From Thermodesulfobacteriota bacterium (GTDB taxonomy: Bacteria > Desulfobacterota > Thermodesulfobacteria > Thermodesulfobacteriales > Thermodesulfobacteriaceae), in contig JAADEG010000048.1 in assembly GCA_013153525.1 (NCBI GenBank), forward strand, positions 1-64,000: 64,000 nt of DNA, read 5' to 3'. How positions within the stretch are numbered: the stretch's first letter is position 1; each line of letters starts with the position of its first letter. Shown in pieces: positions 53,016 through 62,233 of this stretch. Below the pieces are notes generated by a model. It worked only from the letters and a program-made list of their open reading frames with translations, ran no database searches and was not told where the DNA came from. The position numbers and the translations under genes were made by a program.

Positions 53016-54510
53016 ACCTTTTGTAAAGTTACTTTTTCCGATATTAAAAAAAGAATTAAGTTTAAAAGAAGACGCAATTAAAGAATTATTTTTAAACTCT
53101 ACTAAGGAACTTGCGTCTAAAAAAGAGGAAATTATTCCCATCTTGCTTGGTGAGAGGTTAGTTTTAGAACTCCTTGAAAGAGAGTTTTTACCTGTAGAAT
53201 TGTTGAAGGAGGTTTTACGAGAAAAAAGCGTAAAAGGGCTTATTTTAAAGGGAAATTTAAACAGACTGATTAAAAGTTTAAGACGCAGGTTTATATTTTT
53301 TGAATTAGGTAATGGCTTTTTCTTCGTTCCGTTTTTAAACGACGCAAAGATATTGATTAGAGAGATTTTTAACTCAAGAGAAGAGCTTAGAGGGGTTGAA
53401 GTAGAGCTTAATTTAGAGAACTTAAAGGAAAGACAGGACTTTTTGGCTTTAAACGAAGTATTTGGGTTTGATCTGCTTTTTGAAAAAGGTAAAAGAGAAA
53501 TAGAAAAGTTCTTTGGAAGATTAGATGTTAATAAGTTTAAAGAGGTAAATCAAAGATTTTTAGAACTGAGTGGAGGAATTTTGATTGGTAATTTAAGTGA
53601 GAAAATAAAAGGAGAGGTACTTAAAAATTTTGAAAGCTTAGAAACTTTTGACTTTGGAAGGGGCGTAATATTGTTGTTTAATTCTTTAAGTTTAGAAGGC
53701 GTGGAAAAAGTATGTGAGGAATTTAGGCTAAAGGCAGGTATGCTTACTAAGGGATTGTGGCAACAGTACGGGATTGAAGAGGCAACTCCTATTTTGTTTA
53801 TGCTTGGAGCTCTTGAACACGCCATTAGGTTAAGAGACAAACATGTGATCGTTTTTGAGGGATTTACCTATCATGTATTGGGTGACTTATTTTTTGAGTG
53901 GGGAGATATGAAAAAGGCTTTAAGATATTACGAACTTGGCAGTGCATATACCAAACAACCCGTTGAGCTTGCTTTAAGTAGAGCTGCTATTTGTTACGAG
54001 CTTGGAAATTACGCAGAGGCTGAATCCCTTTTAAAAAGAGCTCTGTGTGAGTGTAGAGGAAAAGATCCAGCGGTTTATTACAACTTGGGATTACTTTACT
54101 TTAAAAAGGGTCTTTACGAAGCAGCTGTTGAACAATTTTATAGAGCACACCTTATTTCACCTTTAGATGTTCTTTTTAGAGAGGCTTTAGTATCTGCTTT
54201 GTGGAAACTTGGAAGGTATGAAGAAATAAAAGAGCTTTTAGAAGATAAAGAAGATTTAAGTTTTAAGGAAATGAGAATTTTGGGTAAAGTTTACTTTAAG
54301 GAAGAAAATTTTCACAAAGCGTATGAATTTTTAAAAAAAGGAATATCTGGAGAACCAGATGTGGAGGCAATGTTGTACCTTGCGTGGATTTACTTGTACA
54401 TAAACAAAGAGTCACAAGCAGGAAGAATTTTGTTAGAAGAGGCAAGAGCAAATGCCTCTAAGGAAGAATACGACAGATTGTTGAAAGAATTAAATATAGA
54501 TGTAAAGTAG
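52996..54510 (+). CDS. TPR-repeat protein
   Basis: A 504-residue protein of two parts. Residues 1 to about 270 are Lys/Glu/Leu-rich and not recognised. From about 290 several tetratricopeptide repeats follow (GDLFFEWGDMKKALRYYELG, AAICYELGNYAEAESLLKRA, YYNLGLLYFKKGLYEAAVEQ). Such repeats hold protein partners. I chose the ATG at 52996, with AAGGAG 11 bases upstream; a TTG at 52987 is the alternative. It overlaps selA by 20 bases and ends 2 bases before the MBL gene. Function unknown. Confidence 0.8.
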   Translation: MELKKYKPFVKLLFPILKKELSLKEDAIKELFLNSTKELASKKEEIIPILLGERLVLELLEREFLPVELLKEVLREKSVKGLILKGNLNRLIKSLRRRFIFFELGNGFFFVPFLNDAKILIREIFNSREELRGVEVELNLENLKERQDFLALNEVFGFDLLFEKGKREIEKFFGRLDVNKFKEVNQRFLELSGGILIGNLSEKIKGEVLKNFESLETFDFGRGVILLFNSLSLEGVEKVCEEFRLKAGMLTKGLWQQYGIEEATPILFMLGALEHAIRLRDKHVIVFEGFTYHVLGDLFFEWGDMKKALRYYELGSAYTKQPVELALSRAAICYELGNYAEAESLLKRALCECRGKDPAVYYNLGLLYFKKGLYEAAVEQFYRAHLISPLDVLFREALVSALWKLGRYEEIKELLEDKEDLSFKEMRILGKVYFKEENFHKAYEFLKKGISGEPDVEAMLYLAWIYLYINKESQAGRILLEEARANASKEEYDRLLKELNIDVK

Positions 54511-54512
54511 AA

Positions 54513-55274
54513 ATGAGAGTTACTATTCTTGGCTCAGGAACGGGTTGGTTTAGAAAGGACAGGTGGGCACCTGGATACTTAGTAGAAGAAGGAGACTTTT
54601 GTTTGCTTCTTGACTGTGGACCAGGTGTTTTTAGAAGAATAATAGAGCTTGGTAAGGCGTTAGAAGACATTTCTGCTATTTTTGTGTCTCATTATCATCC
54701 TGACCATGTTTCAGACATCATTCCTTTCTTTTTTGCTATAAAGTACGAAATGGGTTATAAAAAAGCAATTCCTGTATGCGTTTATACTTCAGAACTCTTT
54801 TTAGAGTTTTTTGAAAACTTAAAGAAGGCTTTTAACGAATGGGTTGTTCCACCAGAAGACAAAGTTAAATTTCATTTTTTGCCGATAAAAAAGAAATATG
54901 AGTTTAAACTTGGTGTTTTTGAGGCAATGATTACACCTGTTAAACACAATCCAGAGAGCCTTGCAATAAGACTTGAAAAAGACGGAAAATCTTTAGTATA
55001 TTCTGGAGATACGGGATATTGTGAGGAATTAATAAACCTTGCAAAAGGAGCAGATGTTGCGATTTTTGAGTGTTCTAATTCCTTAGATTACAAGGTTGAG
55101 CATCATCTTGGTCCAGAAGAGGTTGCAGATATTGCAGAAAGGGCTAAAGTAAAAAAATTAGTGGTATCCCATTTGTATCCACATAGTGAGTGGGAGGGGC
55201 TTAAAAATTACATAGAAAAATACTTTTCAGGAGAGGTGATTATAGCAGAAGACTTTATGAATTTAGAAGTATAA
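54513..55274 (+). CDS. Metallo-beta-lactamase fold hydrolase (RNase Z-like)
   Basis: A 253-residue member of the MBL fold with SHYHPDH (H60, H62, D64, H65) binding two zinc ions, a further site in YSGDTGY, and a late His in VVSHLYPH. Domain order resembles RNase Z and lactonase-type phosphodiesterases, but the long exosite arm of RNase Z is not evident. It follows the TPR gene by 2 bases. Substrate unknown. Confidence 0.88.
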   Translation: MRVTILGSGTGWFRKDRWAPGYLVEEGDFCLLLDCGPGVFRRIIELGKALEDISAIFVSHYHPDHVSDIIPFFFAIKYEMGYKKAIPVCVYTSELFLEFFENLKKAFNEWVVPPEDKVKFHFLPIKKKYEFKLGVFEAMITPVKHNPESLAIRLEKDGKSLVYSGDTGYCEELINLAKGADVAIFECSNSLDYKVEHHLGPEEVADIAERAKVKKLVVSHLYPHSEWEGLKNYIEKYFSGEVIIAEDFMNLEV

Positions 55275-55369
55275 AAAATTTAACGAAGTAAAAAAACCCC
55301 TAAGAAGAGGGAGGGGGATAATTTGTTGATTTTAAATAAAAATCAAAAAGGTAGAGGGGTGAGGCAGAG

Positions 55370-55735
55370 ATGGAGATCATTAAGGTAACATGGGAGGGAT
55401 TTGGTAACGGAAACAGAGAACTTTACACCTCAGAAAAGACTTACTTTAATCTTGAACAAGCAATTTTTAAGCTTGAGCCTTTTTTGTGGAACCTTGGGGT
55501 CAAGCTTTGTTTTGAAAAAAAGGCTATAAGTCACGGAGAAGGATGTTGTTCCAAGTACAGAATTCTTATAGACGGAGAACCAATAGAAAACATTATCCAC
55601 ATCGGAAGTAGTTGGAATTTGGCAGGAACTTACACATACAACGAAGTTTTGCCTGAACAAGAAATACCAGAACATGTAATAATCACTGCAGTGCTTACCA
55701 GAGTAAAAGAAAAGGCAATAGGTATGATGTATTAA
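55370..55735 (+). CDS. Small conserved-type protein, DUF2703-like
   Basis: A soluble protein of 121 residues. The run LEQAIFKLEPFLWNLGV, then a Lys/Glu beta strand, then CCSKYRILIDGEPIENII, resembles the DUF2703 family pattern of an alternating alpha/beta fold ending in an 'ILI(N/D)G-P-E' strand. It has an adjacent Cys-Cys pair before that strand. Function unknown. A GGGGTGAGG site precedes the ATG. The match is from memory of the family pattern, so moderate. Confidence 0.65.
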   Translation: MEIIKVTWEGFGNGNRELYTSEKTYFNLEQAIFKLEPFLWNLGVKLCFEKKAISHGEGCCSKYRILIDGEPIENIIHIGSSWNLAGTYTYNEVLPEQEIPEHVIITAVLTRVKEKAIGMMY

Positions 55736-55764
55736 AAACTTTTAAATCCTTTTTGGAGGCATTT

Positions 55765-55983
55765 ATGGACGGGCTTGACCCTAAGCTTCTTAATAAGCTA
55801 AAACAAAAAGTACAAAGAGAACTTGCTGAAAAAGAAAAGGAGACTATTGAATACTGGATGAACGAGTTATTGAAGGTTTATCAGAAAAATCATCAAACTC
55901 TTGCAGAATTTAAGGCTGAAATAAGAAGTTTTATAGACAAAATGAAGAATCGTTTAGAGGTCTTAAAGACGAGAGGATATTAA
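55765..55983 (+). CDS. Small helical hypothetical protein
   Basis: A 72-residue, highly charged, probably coiled-coil protein (KLKQKVQRELAEKEKETIEY, then FIDKMKNRLEVL). I do not recognise it. The ATG at 55765 has GGAGG 5 bases upstream; a TTG at 55753 would add four residues. Its stop overlaps the thrC start by one base (TAATG), so it is likely co-translated with thrC. Confidence 0.65.
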   Translation: MDGLDPKLLNKLKQKVQRELAEKEKETIEYWMNELLKVYQKNHQTLAEFKAEIRSFIDKMKNRLEVLKTRGY

Positions 55984-57371
55984 TGAAGTACTTAAGTACA
56001 AGAGGTGGAGTTTCTGGACTAAGTTTTAGTGATACTGTTTTTGAAGGACTTGCTCCAGATGGTGGATTAATTCTTCCAGAAGACATCCCAGAGTTTGAGG
56101 AAAAAGAACTTAATGAACTTTCCAAGCTTTCTTATGTAGAACTTGCTTTTGAAGTTTTTAAACGATTTATTGACGACATCCCTTACGAAGACCTTTTTCA
56201 GTTAATAAAGAGAGCTTACGAAAGCTTTCGTACTCCAGAAGTAGCTCCTGTAGTAAAAAAAGGAGACATCTACATACTTGAACTTTTTCACGGACCTACC
56301 TGGGCTTTTAAAGACATAGCTCTTCAATTTTTGGGTGTTTTGTTTGAGTACTTACTTCAGAAAACCGGTAGAAAAATAAACATTCTTGGAGCAACTTCAG
56401 GTGATACTGGTTCTGCTGCAATTTACGGAGTTAAAGGTAAGAAGAACATTAAAATATTTATCCTGCATCCCCATAACAGGGTTTCAAAGGTTCAAGAGTT
56501 AATGATGACGACCGTTCAAGAAGAGAATGTAGAAAACCTTGCCATAGAAGGAACTTTTGACGATTGTCAGGCAATAGTTAAGTCTATTTTTATGGACTTA
56601 GAATTTAAAAGAAAGTATAGACTAACCTCTGTTAACTCTATAAATTGGGCAAGGGTTTTGGCACAAATAGTTTATTACATTTGGGCATACTTTAAGGTTA
56701 GAGAAGAAGAAAAAGTAGAGCACATATACTTTTGCGTACCTACTGGTAATTTTGGTGACATATTTGCCGGTTACATAGCAAGAAAAATGCTCAAAAAGAA
56801 AATTCCCAAGCTTGTTCTTGCTACTAACGAAAACGACATTCTTTATAGGTTCGTTACAAAAGGAGATTACTCAGTTGGAAGCGTGAAACCCACTATAAGT
56901 CCGTCTATGGACATTCAGATTGCAAGTAATTTTGAGAGGTATCTTTATTACTTTTACAACGAGGACGCAGAAAAAACAAAAAAAGCCATGGAAAAGTTTG
57001 CAAAGGAGAAAAAACTTGAGTTTTCTTCTGAGGAGGTAAAAAAGGTACAGGAAGACTTTGTTTCTGCAAGGGTGACAGAAGAGGAGACCTTGGAAACTAT
57101 AAAGGAGTTTTACGAAAAAACGGGTTATGTAGTTGATCCTCACACAGCAGTAGGAATTCGTGCGGTTAATAAGTGTTTAAGCGAAAGACCTGTTGTGTGC
57201 CTTGCAACTGCTCATCCAGCAAAATTTCCAGAAACCGTGGAAAAAGCCCTTGGAATGCCTTATGAGTTACCTTTAGAAATAAAAAGACTTTTTGAGCTTC
57301 CAAAAAGATACCAAGTACTTCCAGCAAACGAAGAAAAAGTAAAAGACTTCATTTCAAGGCAGGCTCTTTAA
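55983..57371 (+). CDS. thrC: Threonine synthase
   Basis: Converts O-phosphohomoserine to threonine with PLP. The N-terminus (YLSTRGG, FSDTVFEGLAPDGGL) is the long-form ThrC pattern; HGPTWAFKDIALQF holds the PLP lysine K110, and GATSGDTGSAA and VPTGNFGDIFAGY bind the cofactor phosphate and substrate. Length 462. No other threonine-pathway gene lies near. Confidence 0.96.
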   Translation: MKYLSTRGGVSGLSFSDTVFEGLAPDGGLILPEDIPEFEEKELNELSKLSYVELAFEVFKRFIDDIPYEDLFQLIKRAYESFRTPEVAPVVKKGDIYILELFHGPTWAFKDIALQFLGVLFEYLLQKTGRKINILGATSGDTGSAAIYGVKGKKNIKIFILHPHNRVSKVQELMMTTVQEENVENLAIEGTFDDCQAIVKSIFMDLEFKRKYRLTSVNSINWARVLAQIVYYIWAYFKVREEEKVEHIYFCVPTGNFGDIFAGYIARKMLKKKIPKLVLATNENDILYRFVTKGDYSVGSVKPTISPSMDIQIASNFERYLYYFYNEDAEKTKKAMEKFAKEKKLEFSSEEVKKVQEDFVSARVTEEETLETIKEFYEKTGYVVDPHTAVGIRAVNKCLSERPVVCLATAHPAKFPETVEKALGMPYELPLEIKRLFELPKRYQVLPANEEKVKDFISRQAL

Positions 57372-57410
57372 AAATTTAAATAAAAGTCTAATATATAAGC
57401 CTGCCCTTTT
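57358..57410 (+). terminator. Possible terminator overlapping the thrC stop
   Basis: GGCAGGC (57358-57364) and GCCTGCC (57399-57405) pair perfectly and are followed by CTTTTT. The loop is long (34 bases) and includes the thrC stop codon, so strength is uncertain. Confidence 0.45.
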
Positions 57411-57450
57411 TGCGTTAGTTTTTTGAAACATCTTTTGGAGTATTATAACT

Positions 57451-58284
57451 ATGAAGAAGAAGTACAAGAAGTTTTTAATAGGAAGTTTGATATTTTTTTC
57501 AATCTTTGGAGGATTCTGGTTTTTTCTCGTTAAAACCAACATTCTTAACGGATTGTTTGGTACATTAAACTCCTTTTTTTGGAAAAGTGGTAGGTCAATA
57601 GGAGGTGACTTAAGAGAATTTTTTAAAGACTACTTTCTTCTCGTTAATTTAAAAAAAGAAAACGAAGTATTGAGAAAAGAAGTTCTCGTTTTAAAAGCTC
57701 AGCTTGCAAAGTGTCAAGAGGCTTTGAAACTTTACGCTAAGGTTGAGAAGTTTTATCAAGTTTCAAAGGACATTAAGGGATATAAAGCAACTGCACGGGT
57801 TATTTACAATCCTCTTGATCCGTATTCTCAAATAATTTACATAGACAAAGGAAGTAATAGTAACATTAAACCCCAAGCCCCTGTGTTTGCAGTAGCATTT
57901 AACAAAACAGTGGCACTCGTTGGGCAGGTCGTAGAAGTCCACAATAATTGGAGCAAAGTGATTCTCTTAACGCATCCTTCTTTTGCAGCAGATGTAAGAA
58001 TCGTAAGAACAGGAGACAGAGGAATTTTAAAAGGTACTGGGCAAACGACCTGTATAATAGAATACCTGCCCTCTACTGCAAGTCTAAAACCTGGAGATCA
58101 AGTAATTACTTCAGGAGAAGACGACTTATTTCCCCCGGATGTGTTAATAGGTACGGTGGTTTCAGTTAGAAGAGATCCTGTTCAAGCAGTTTTTAAAATA
58201 GCAGAAGTAAAACCAGCTATTAACATAAGAGACTTGCAGGTAGTGCATGTTCTGGTTAAAAATGTACGAAAAATAAAAAGGTAA
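57451..58284 (+). CDS. mreC: Rod shape-determining protein MreC
   Basis: A periplasmic scaffold of the elongasome, 277 residues. One membrane anchor (about 7-27), a coiled coil (about 65-95, LKKENEVLRKEVLVLKAQLA) and a beta domain with VIYIDKGSNSNIKPQAPVF and GDQVITSGEDDLFPPDVLIG follow the MreC order. It begins a run of mreC, mreD, PBP2 and rodA. mreB is not in the window. Confidence 0.93.
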   Translation: MKKKYKKFLIGSLIFFSIFGGFWFFLVKTNILNGLFGTLNSFFWKSGRSIGGDLREFFKDYFLLVNLKKENEVLRKEVLVLKAQLAKCQEALKLYAKVEKFYQVSKDIKGYKATARVIYNPLDPYSQIIYIDKGSNSNIKPQAPVFAVAFNKTVALVGQVVEVHNNWSKVILLTHPSFAADVRIVRTGDRGILKGTGQTTCIIEYLPSTASLKPGDQVITSGEDDLFPPDVLIGTVVSVRRDPVQAVFKIAEVKPAINIRDLQVVHVLVKNVRKIKR

Positions 58285-58287
58285 AAA

Positions 58288-58803
58288 ATGGATTTAAAGT
58301 CGTTTACTGCAGTATTGGTAGCACTTTTAATAATTTTTTCTTTTTTATATAATGCCTTGCAAAACCTGTTTGCTTATTCCTTAGGAAACATCTACTTAGC
58401 AATTCTTTTGGGTAGTCTTTTTTTCGTTGACTTCAATTGGTTAATTATAGGGTACGCATTTTTTTTGGGATGGTTAAGTGGACTTGACTCAGGACTTGAG
58501 TTTTTACATGCCTTATTTTTTAGTGGTTTGTGTTTTGCATTTTTTAAGTCTTCTTCTCTTTTTGAATTTAGAGATGTTACTAATAGATACTTGTGGTGGT
58601 TGATAGGTATAGGAAGTTACTTGATTTTTAGATTACTTATATACTTTTATCAATTACAATTAGACACCGACTTTAGCATAAGTTTTGTTTACTTAATTTG
58701 GAATTCTTTTTTATACGGGATGTTAACTTATGTTTATACTTTAATAATTTACAAAATCTGTAGAAAGGCTTTTTCTTACAGAAGAATTACTTTGTTTAAG
58801 TAA
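58288..58803 (+). CDS. mreD: Rod shape-determining protein MreD
   Basis: A small membrane protein of 171 residues with about five helices, placed between mreC and the PBP2 gene as in most rod-shaped bacteria. Sequence conservation in MreD is low, so the call rests on size, helices (for example FFVDFNWLIIGYAFFLGWLS) and context. AAAGG precedes the ATG. Confidence 0.8.
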   Translation: MDLKSFTAVLVALLIIFSFLYNALQNLFAYSLGNIYLAILLGSLFFVDFNWLIIGYAFFLGWLSGLDSGLEFLHALFFSGLCFAFFKSSSLFEFRDVTNRYLWWLIGIGSYLIFRLLIYFYQLQLDTDFSISFVYLIWNSFLYGMLTYVYTLIIYKICRKAFSYRRITLFK

Positions 58804-58807
58804 CGAA

Positions 58808-60571
58808 ATGAGAGCTGAATACATCTGGAGAAAAAAAATAAGATGGGCGTTTTACTTAGCTGGGGTTATAATAGGCATTTTATGGTTAAGGCTCTTTTAC
58901 CTTCAAATTATAAGGTATTCTTATTATTCTAAAAAGGCAAAGGAAAGGTCTATAGTTACATATGCGGTTCCAGCTCCGAGAGGGAACATTTTTACTTCAG
59001 ACGGAGTTCTCGTTGCAACGAATAGGGCTGTTTTTCAGTTGTACATAGATGTTCAGGCTGTGAAAGGAAAAGAAAATCAAGTTTTGTACAGGTTAAGCAA
59101 GATTTTAAAAGAAGACTTTGGAGAACTTAAAGAAGAGTATTACTTAGGAAAAAAGCGATCCTTTGGAAGGGTGTTGTTAAAGAGTAACCTTAATTGGGAT
59201 CAGGTCGCAAAAATTATGGTAAGGCTTTATTACTTACCAGGAGTAAGAATAGAGGTTGAGCCTCAAAGATATTATCCTTATGGTAAAGAGTACTTTCACC
59301 TTATAGGATATGTTTCAAGGCTTTCAAAAGAGGAATACTTAAGATTAAGGGACAAGGGTTATTCAGTAGTAGATTACATAGGAAAAAGAGGGATAGAAAG
59401 AGCTTTTGAACCGTACTTAAAGGGTAAAGACGGATACATAGAAGTTGAGAGGGATGCTTACGGAAGGCTTGGAGAGATCGTTAAGAGAGTGAAACCTATT
59501 CCAGGGGACGACTTAATTATTACTGTTAATCACAAGTTACAAACCGTTGCGTACGAGCTTTTAAAGGGAAAAGCAGGTGCAATTGTTGCTTTGTCTCCAA
59601 AAGACGGAGCAATACTTGCGATGGTAAGTTCTCCTTCTATAGATCCAGAAGGTTTTATAACTGGATACACTCCTAAGGAGTGGAAGAGAATCGTTCGTTC
59701 TCCTTTAAAGCCTCTTATTAATAGAGCAATTTCTGCATATCCTCCAGGATCAACTTACAAAGTTATAACAGCTTTTGCAGGGCTTATGAGTGGTGCTATA
59801 AAAGGTCTGGGGCAGATTTTTTATTGTAAGGGTTATATAGTATATAAAGGAAGGGTTTTCCGATGCTGGAAGGCAAGTGGGCACGGTTGGGTTAACTTAA
59901 CGAAAGCCATTCAAGAGTCGTGCGATGTTTACTTCTATGAAGTAGCTAAAAACTTGGACATAGATTATCTTGCAAAGATAAGTCGCGAGTTTGGGCTTGG
60001 AGAAAAGGCTTTAGGTTGGATAGAAGAAAGTAAAGGCTTAATACCTGACAGAAAGTGGAAAAAGAAGTACTTACATCAAATATGGTTTCCTGGTGAGACT
60101 TTAATCACTGCTATAGGACAGGGTTACTTAAAAGTTACGCCTTTACAAATGGCAAGGGTTTACATGGCTATAGCTAATAATGGCTATTTATATAAACCTT
60201 ATGTAGTTAAAGAGATTATTCCATTTGGGGGCAAGCCTTACAAGTTTATGCCAATACTTGAGAGGAAAATAAACATACCCTTAAGGTACTTTCGTTGGAT
60301 TCAGCGAGCTCTCGTGAGGGTAGTTCGTAAAGGTACGGGTAAAAAAGCTAACATACCGGGATTACTCGTTGCAGGTAAGACTGGAACTGCTCAAGTGACC
60401 TCAGGAGAGAGTCACGCGTGGTTCGTTAGTTACGCAGGTAAAAGGCGTCCAGAAATTGTTACTGCGGTATTCGTAGAACACGGAGGACATGGAGGAGAGA
60501 CTGCTGCACCTATTGCAAAAAAACTTTACGAGGTATATTTTGGAATAAATGCAACAGAGGAATCACAGTGA
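58808..60571 (+). CDS. mrdA: Penicillin-binding protein 2 (elongation transpeptidase)
   Basis: A class B PBP that cross-links new wall during elongation, working with RodA. One membrane anchor (about 13-33), a dimerisation domain with VPAPRGNIF and KRGIERAFEP, and a transpeptidase domain with SAYPPGSTYK (SxxK), QESCDVYFYE (SxD in place of SxN) and AGKTGTAQ. Length 587 is usual. The stop overlaps the GTG start of rodA. Confidence 0.95.
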   Translation: MRAEYIWRKKIRWAFYLAGVIIGILWLRLFYLQIIRYSYYSKKAKERSIVTYAVPAPRGNIFTSDGVLVATNRAVFQLYIDVQAVKGKENQVLYRLSKILKEDFGELKEEYYLGKKRSFGRVLLKSNLNWDQVAKIMVRLYYLPGVRIEVEPQRYYPYGKEYFHLIGYVSRLSKEEYLRLRDKGYSVVDYIGKRGIERAFEPYLKGKDGYIEVERDAYGRLGEIVKRVKPIPGDDLIITVNHKLQTVAYELLKGKAGAIVALSPKDGAILAMVSSPSIDPEGFITGYTPKEWKRIVRSPLKPLINRAISAYPPGSTYKVITAFAGLMSGAIKGLGQIFYCKGYIVYKGRVFRCWKASGHGWVNLTKAIQESCDVYFYEVAKNLDIDYLAKISREFGLGEKALGWIEESKGLIPDRKWKKKYLHQIWFPGETLITAIGQGYLKVTPLQMARVYMAIANNGYLYKPYVVKEIIPFGGKPYKFMPILERKINIPLRYFRWIQRALVRVVRKGTGKKANIPGLLVAGKTGTAQVTSGESHAWFVSYAGKRRPEIVTAVFVEHGGHGGETAAPIAKKLYEVYFGINATEESQ

Positions 60572-61707
60572 TAGATGTAAAGGTAATTCCAGGAAAAAAA
60601 GAGATTAGTTATTTAAAAGAAAACGCTTTCGTATTTTTCGTAGTGGTACTTTTAAGTTTTATGGGAAATTTAAATCAATGGATAATTTCTGGTAACGACG
60701 GAATATTTTTTAAAAACTTTCTTTGGCATCTTCTCGGATTAGGAATTTTATTTTCTTTTACTTTATGGGGAGATTATAGGAAATTCGTTTATCAATTCGT
60801 ATTTCCTTTGTACATAGGGATTTTAATTTTACTCGTATTTGGAGACGCTTTGGCTTTTATTACTCACACGAAAGGAAGGTGGATTCACATAGGTCCTATT
60901 TCTATTCAACCTTCGGAATTTCTTAAACCTATTTTAGTGTGTTTGATTGCTTTTATGGCTTGTGAAGGAAGTGGATACATTAGAAGTTATATTAGAAGTT
61001 TTAGTGAAAGAAGGCTTTTAAAGGTTTTTGCTCTTGTAGGGATTCCGCTTTTACTCGTTTTAGTAACTGACTTAGACTACAGTTTTATAATAGGAATAAG
61101 TCTCTTTGTCTTTTTGTTATTTATAGGGATTCCTAAGAGGGTTCTTATTTTTTTTGGAATAGGATTTTTAATTTTCTGTATATTCGTAGTGCCTATTGTA
61201 TGGAAGTCTCTTAAGCCCTATCAAAAAGGAAGAATTTACGGATATCTTTATCCTGAAAGGTACGCAAGAACATGGGCTTATCAATTAAACCAGTCTTTAA
61301 TAGCTATAGGAGATGGTGATTTAATAGGGCATGGTTTTAAGAAAGGATGGTCAACGAGGCTTAATTACTTACCTGCAAAGCACACGGATCTTGCTTTTGC
61401 AGTTTGGGCAGAGACATGGGGTTTTTTGGGGGTTAGTTTGTTTTTTATTTTATATGGATATTTAATATACTTTGCTATAGATGTTTCTCGCAGGGTAAAA
61501 GACTTCTTAGGCAAGTACATAAGTCTTGGAATAGCACTATTATTTTTGTTTCAATTACTTTTTAATGTAGGAGGATGTTCTGGATTATTACCTATGACGA
61601 GCATTCCACTACCTTTTCTAAGTTATGGTGGATCTATCACTATTTCGTCCTATTTTTTGCTATCTTTAGTTTTTAACATCAATTTAAAAGCGTATTCCTT
61701 TAAATAA
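60568..61707 (+). CDS. rodA: Peptidoglycan glycosyltransferase RodA (SEDS family)
   Basis: A membrane polymerase of 379 residues with about ten helices. SIQPSEFLKP, the KGRWIHIGP segment before it, LPAKHTDLAFAVWAE (with the catalytic Asp) and LPFLSYGGS are SEDS signatures. The partner PBP2 lies directly upstream with a 4-base GTGA overlap. The start is GTG at 60568. Confidence 0.95.
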   Translation: MIDVKVIPGKKEISYLKENAFVFFVVVLLSFMGNLNQWIISGNDGIFFKNFLWHLLGLGILFSFTLWGDYRKFVYQFVFPLYIGILILLVFGDALAFITHTKGRWIHIGPISIQPSEFLKPILVCLIAFMACEGSGYIRSYIRSFSERRLLKVFALVGIPLLLVLVTDLDYSFIIGISLFVFLLFIGIPKRVLIFFGIGFLIFCIFVVPIVWKSLKPYQKGRIYGYLYPERYARTWAYQLNQSLIAIGDGDLIGHGFKKGWSTRLNYLPAKHTDLAFAVWAETWGFLGVSLFFILYGYLIYFAIDVSRRVKDFLGKYISLGIALLFLFQLLFNVGGCSGLLPMTSIPLPFLSYGGSITISSYFLLSLVFNINLKAYSFK

Positions 61708-61750
61708 TTTAATTTTTTATAAGTTTTTAAAACTTGACTTTTTTAAGATT

Positions 61751-61756
61751 TATAAT
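61751..61756 (+). promoter_or_regulatory. -10 candidate for the ATP synthase operon
   Basis: A perfect TATAAT lies about 50 bases before the first atp gene. TTGACT at 61734 is only 11 bases upstream, too close to be its -35, so the -35 is weak or absent. Confidence 0.4.
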
Positions 61757-61807
61757 ACAAATGTAGCTTTAAGAAAAGTTTAAGAGATTAAGGAGGGGTA
61801 TAGGAGG

Positions 61808-62233
61808 ATGTTGAAATTAGATATTACTTTATGGATACAGATTGTAGAGGCATTGATATTAACTTTTATTTTGCACTATATTTTAACGAAGCCAGTGATG
61901 TCGTACATGGAGAAGAGGAAGGAGCACTTTAAGGCACTTGAGAAGGAGATAGACGAGCTTATGAAGTCTGTGGAGGACAACATTAAGAGGTACGAAGAAG
62001 AGATAGCTAAAGCCAGGGAAGAGGGAATTAAGAAGAGGGAGATGCTTAAGGAGGAGGGGCGTAAGATAGAGAAGGAGCTTTTAGCGAAGGTGATGAAGGA
62101 GGTAGAGGAGTACAAGAACAGGTGGGCTCAGGAGTTTGCGCGTCAGTTAGAGGAAGTTAGAAAACAGCTTCAGGCTAATATAGAGATGTTTGCAAATCTT
62201 ATTGTTGAAAGAGTGTTAGGGAGGAAGGTATGA
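61808..62233 (+). CDS. atpF': ATP synthase F0 subunit b' (b-type)
   Basis: One of two b-type stalk subunits, 141 residues. It has one N-terminal membrane helix (about 8-27) and a long charged coiled coil (from about 35, MEKRKEHFKALEKEIDELMK) that joins F0 to F1. Two b genes in tandem are usual in cyanobacteria, Aquificae and related thermophiles. GGAGG stands directly before the ATG. It overlaps the next gene by 4 bases. Confidence 0.88.
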   Translation: MLKLDITLWIQIVEALILTFILHYILTKPVMSYMEKRKEHFKALEKEIDELMKSVEDNIKRYEEEIAKAREEGIKKREMLKEEGRKIEKELLAKVMKEVEEYKNRWAQEFARQLEEVRKQLQANIEMFANLIVERVLGRKV

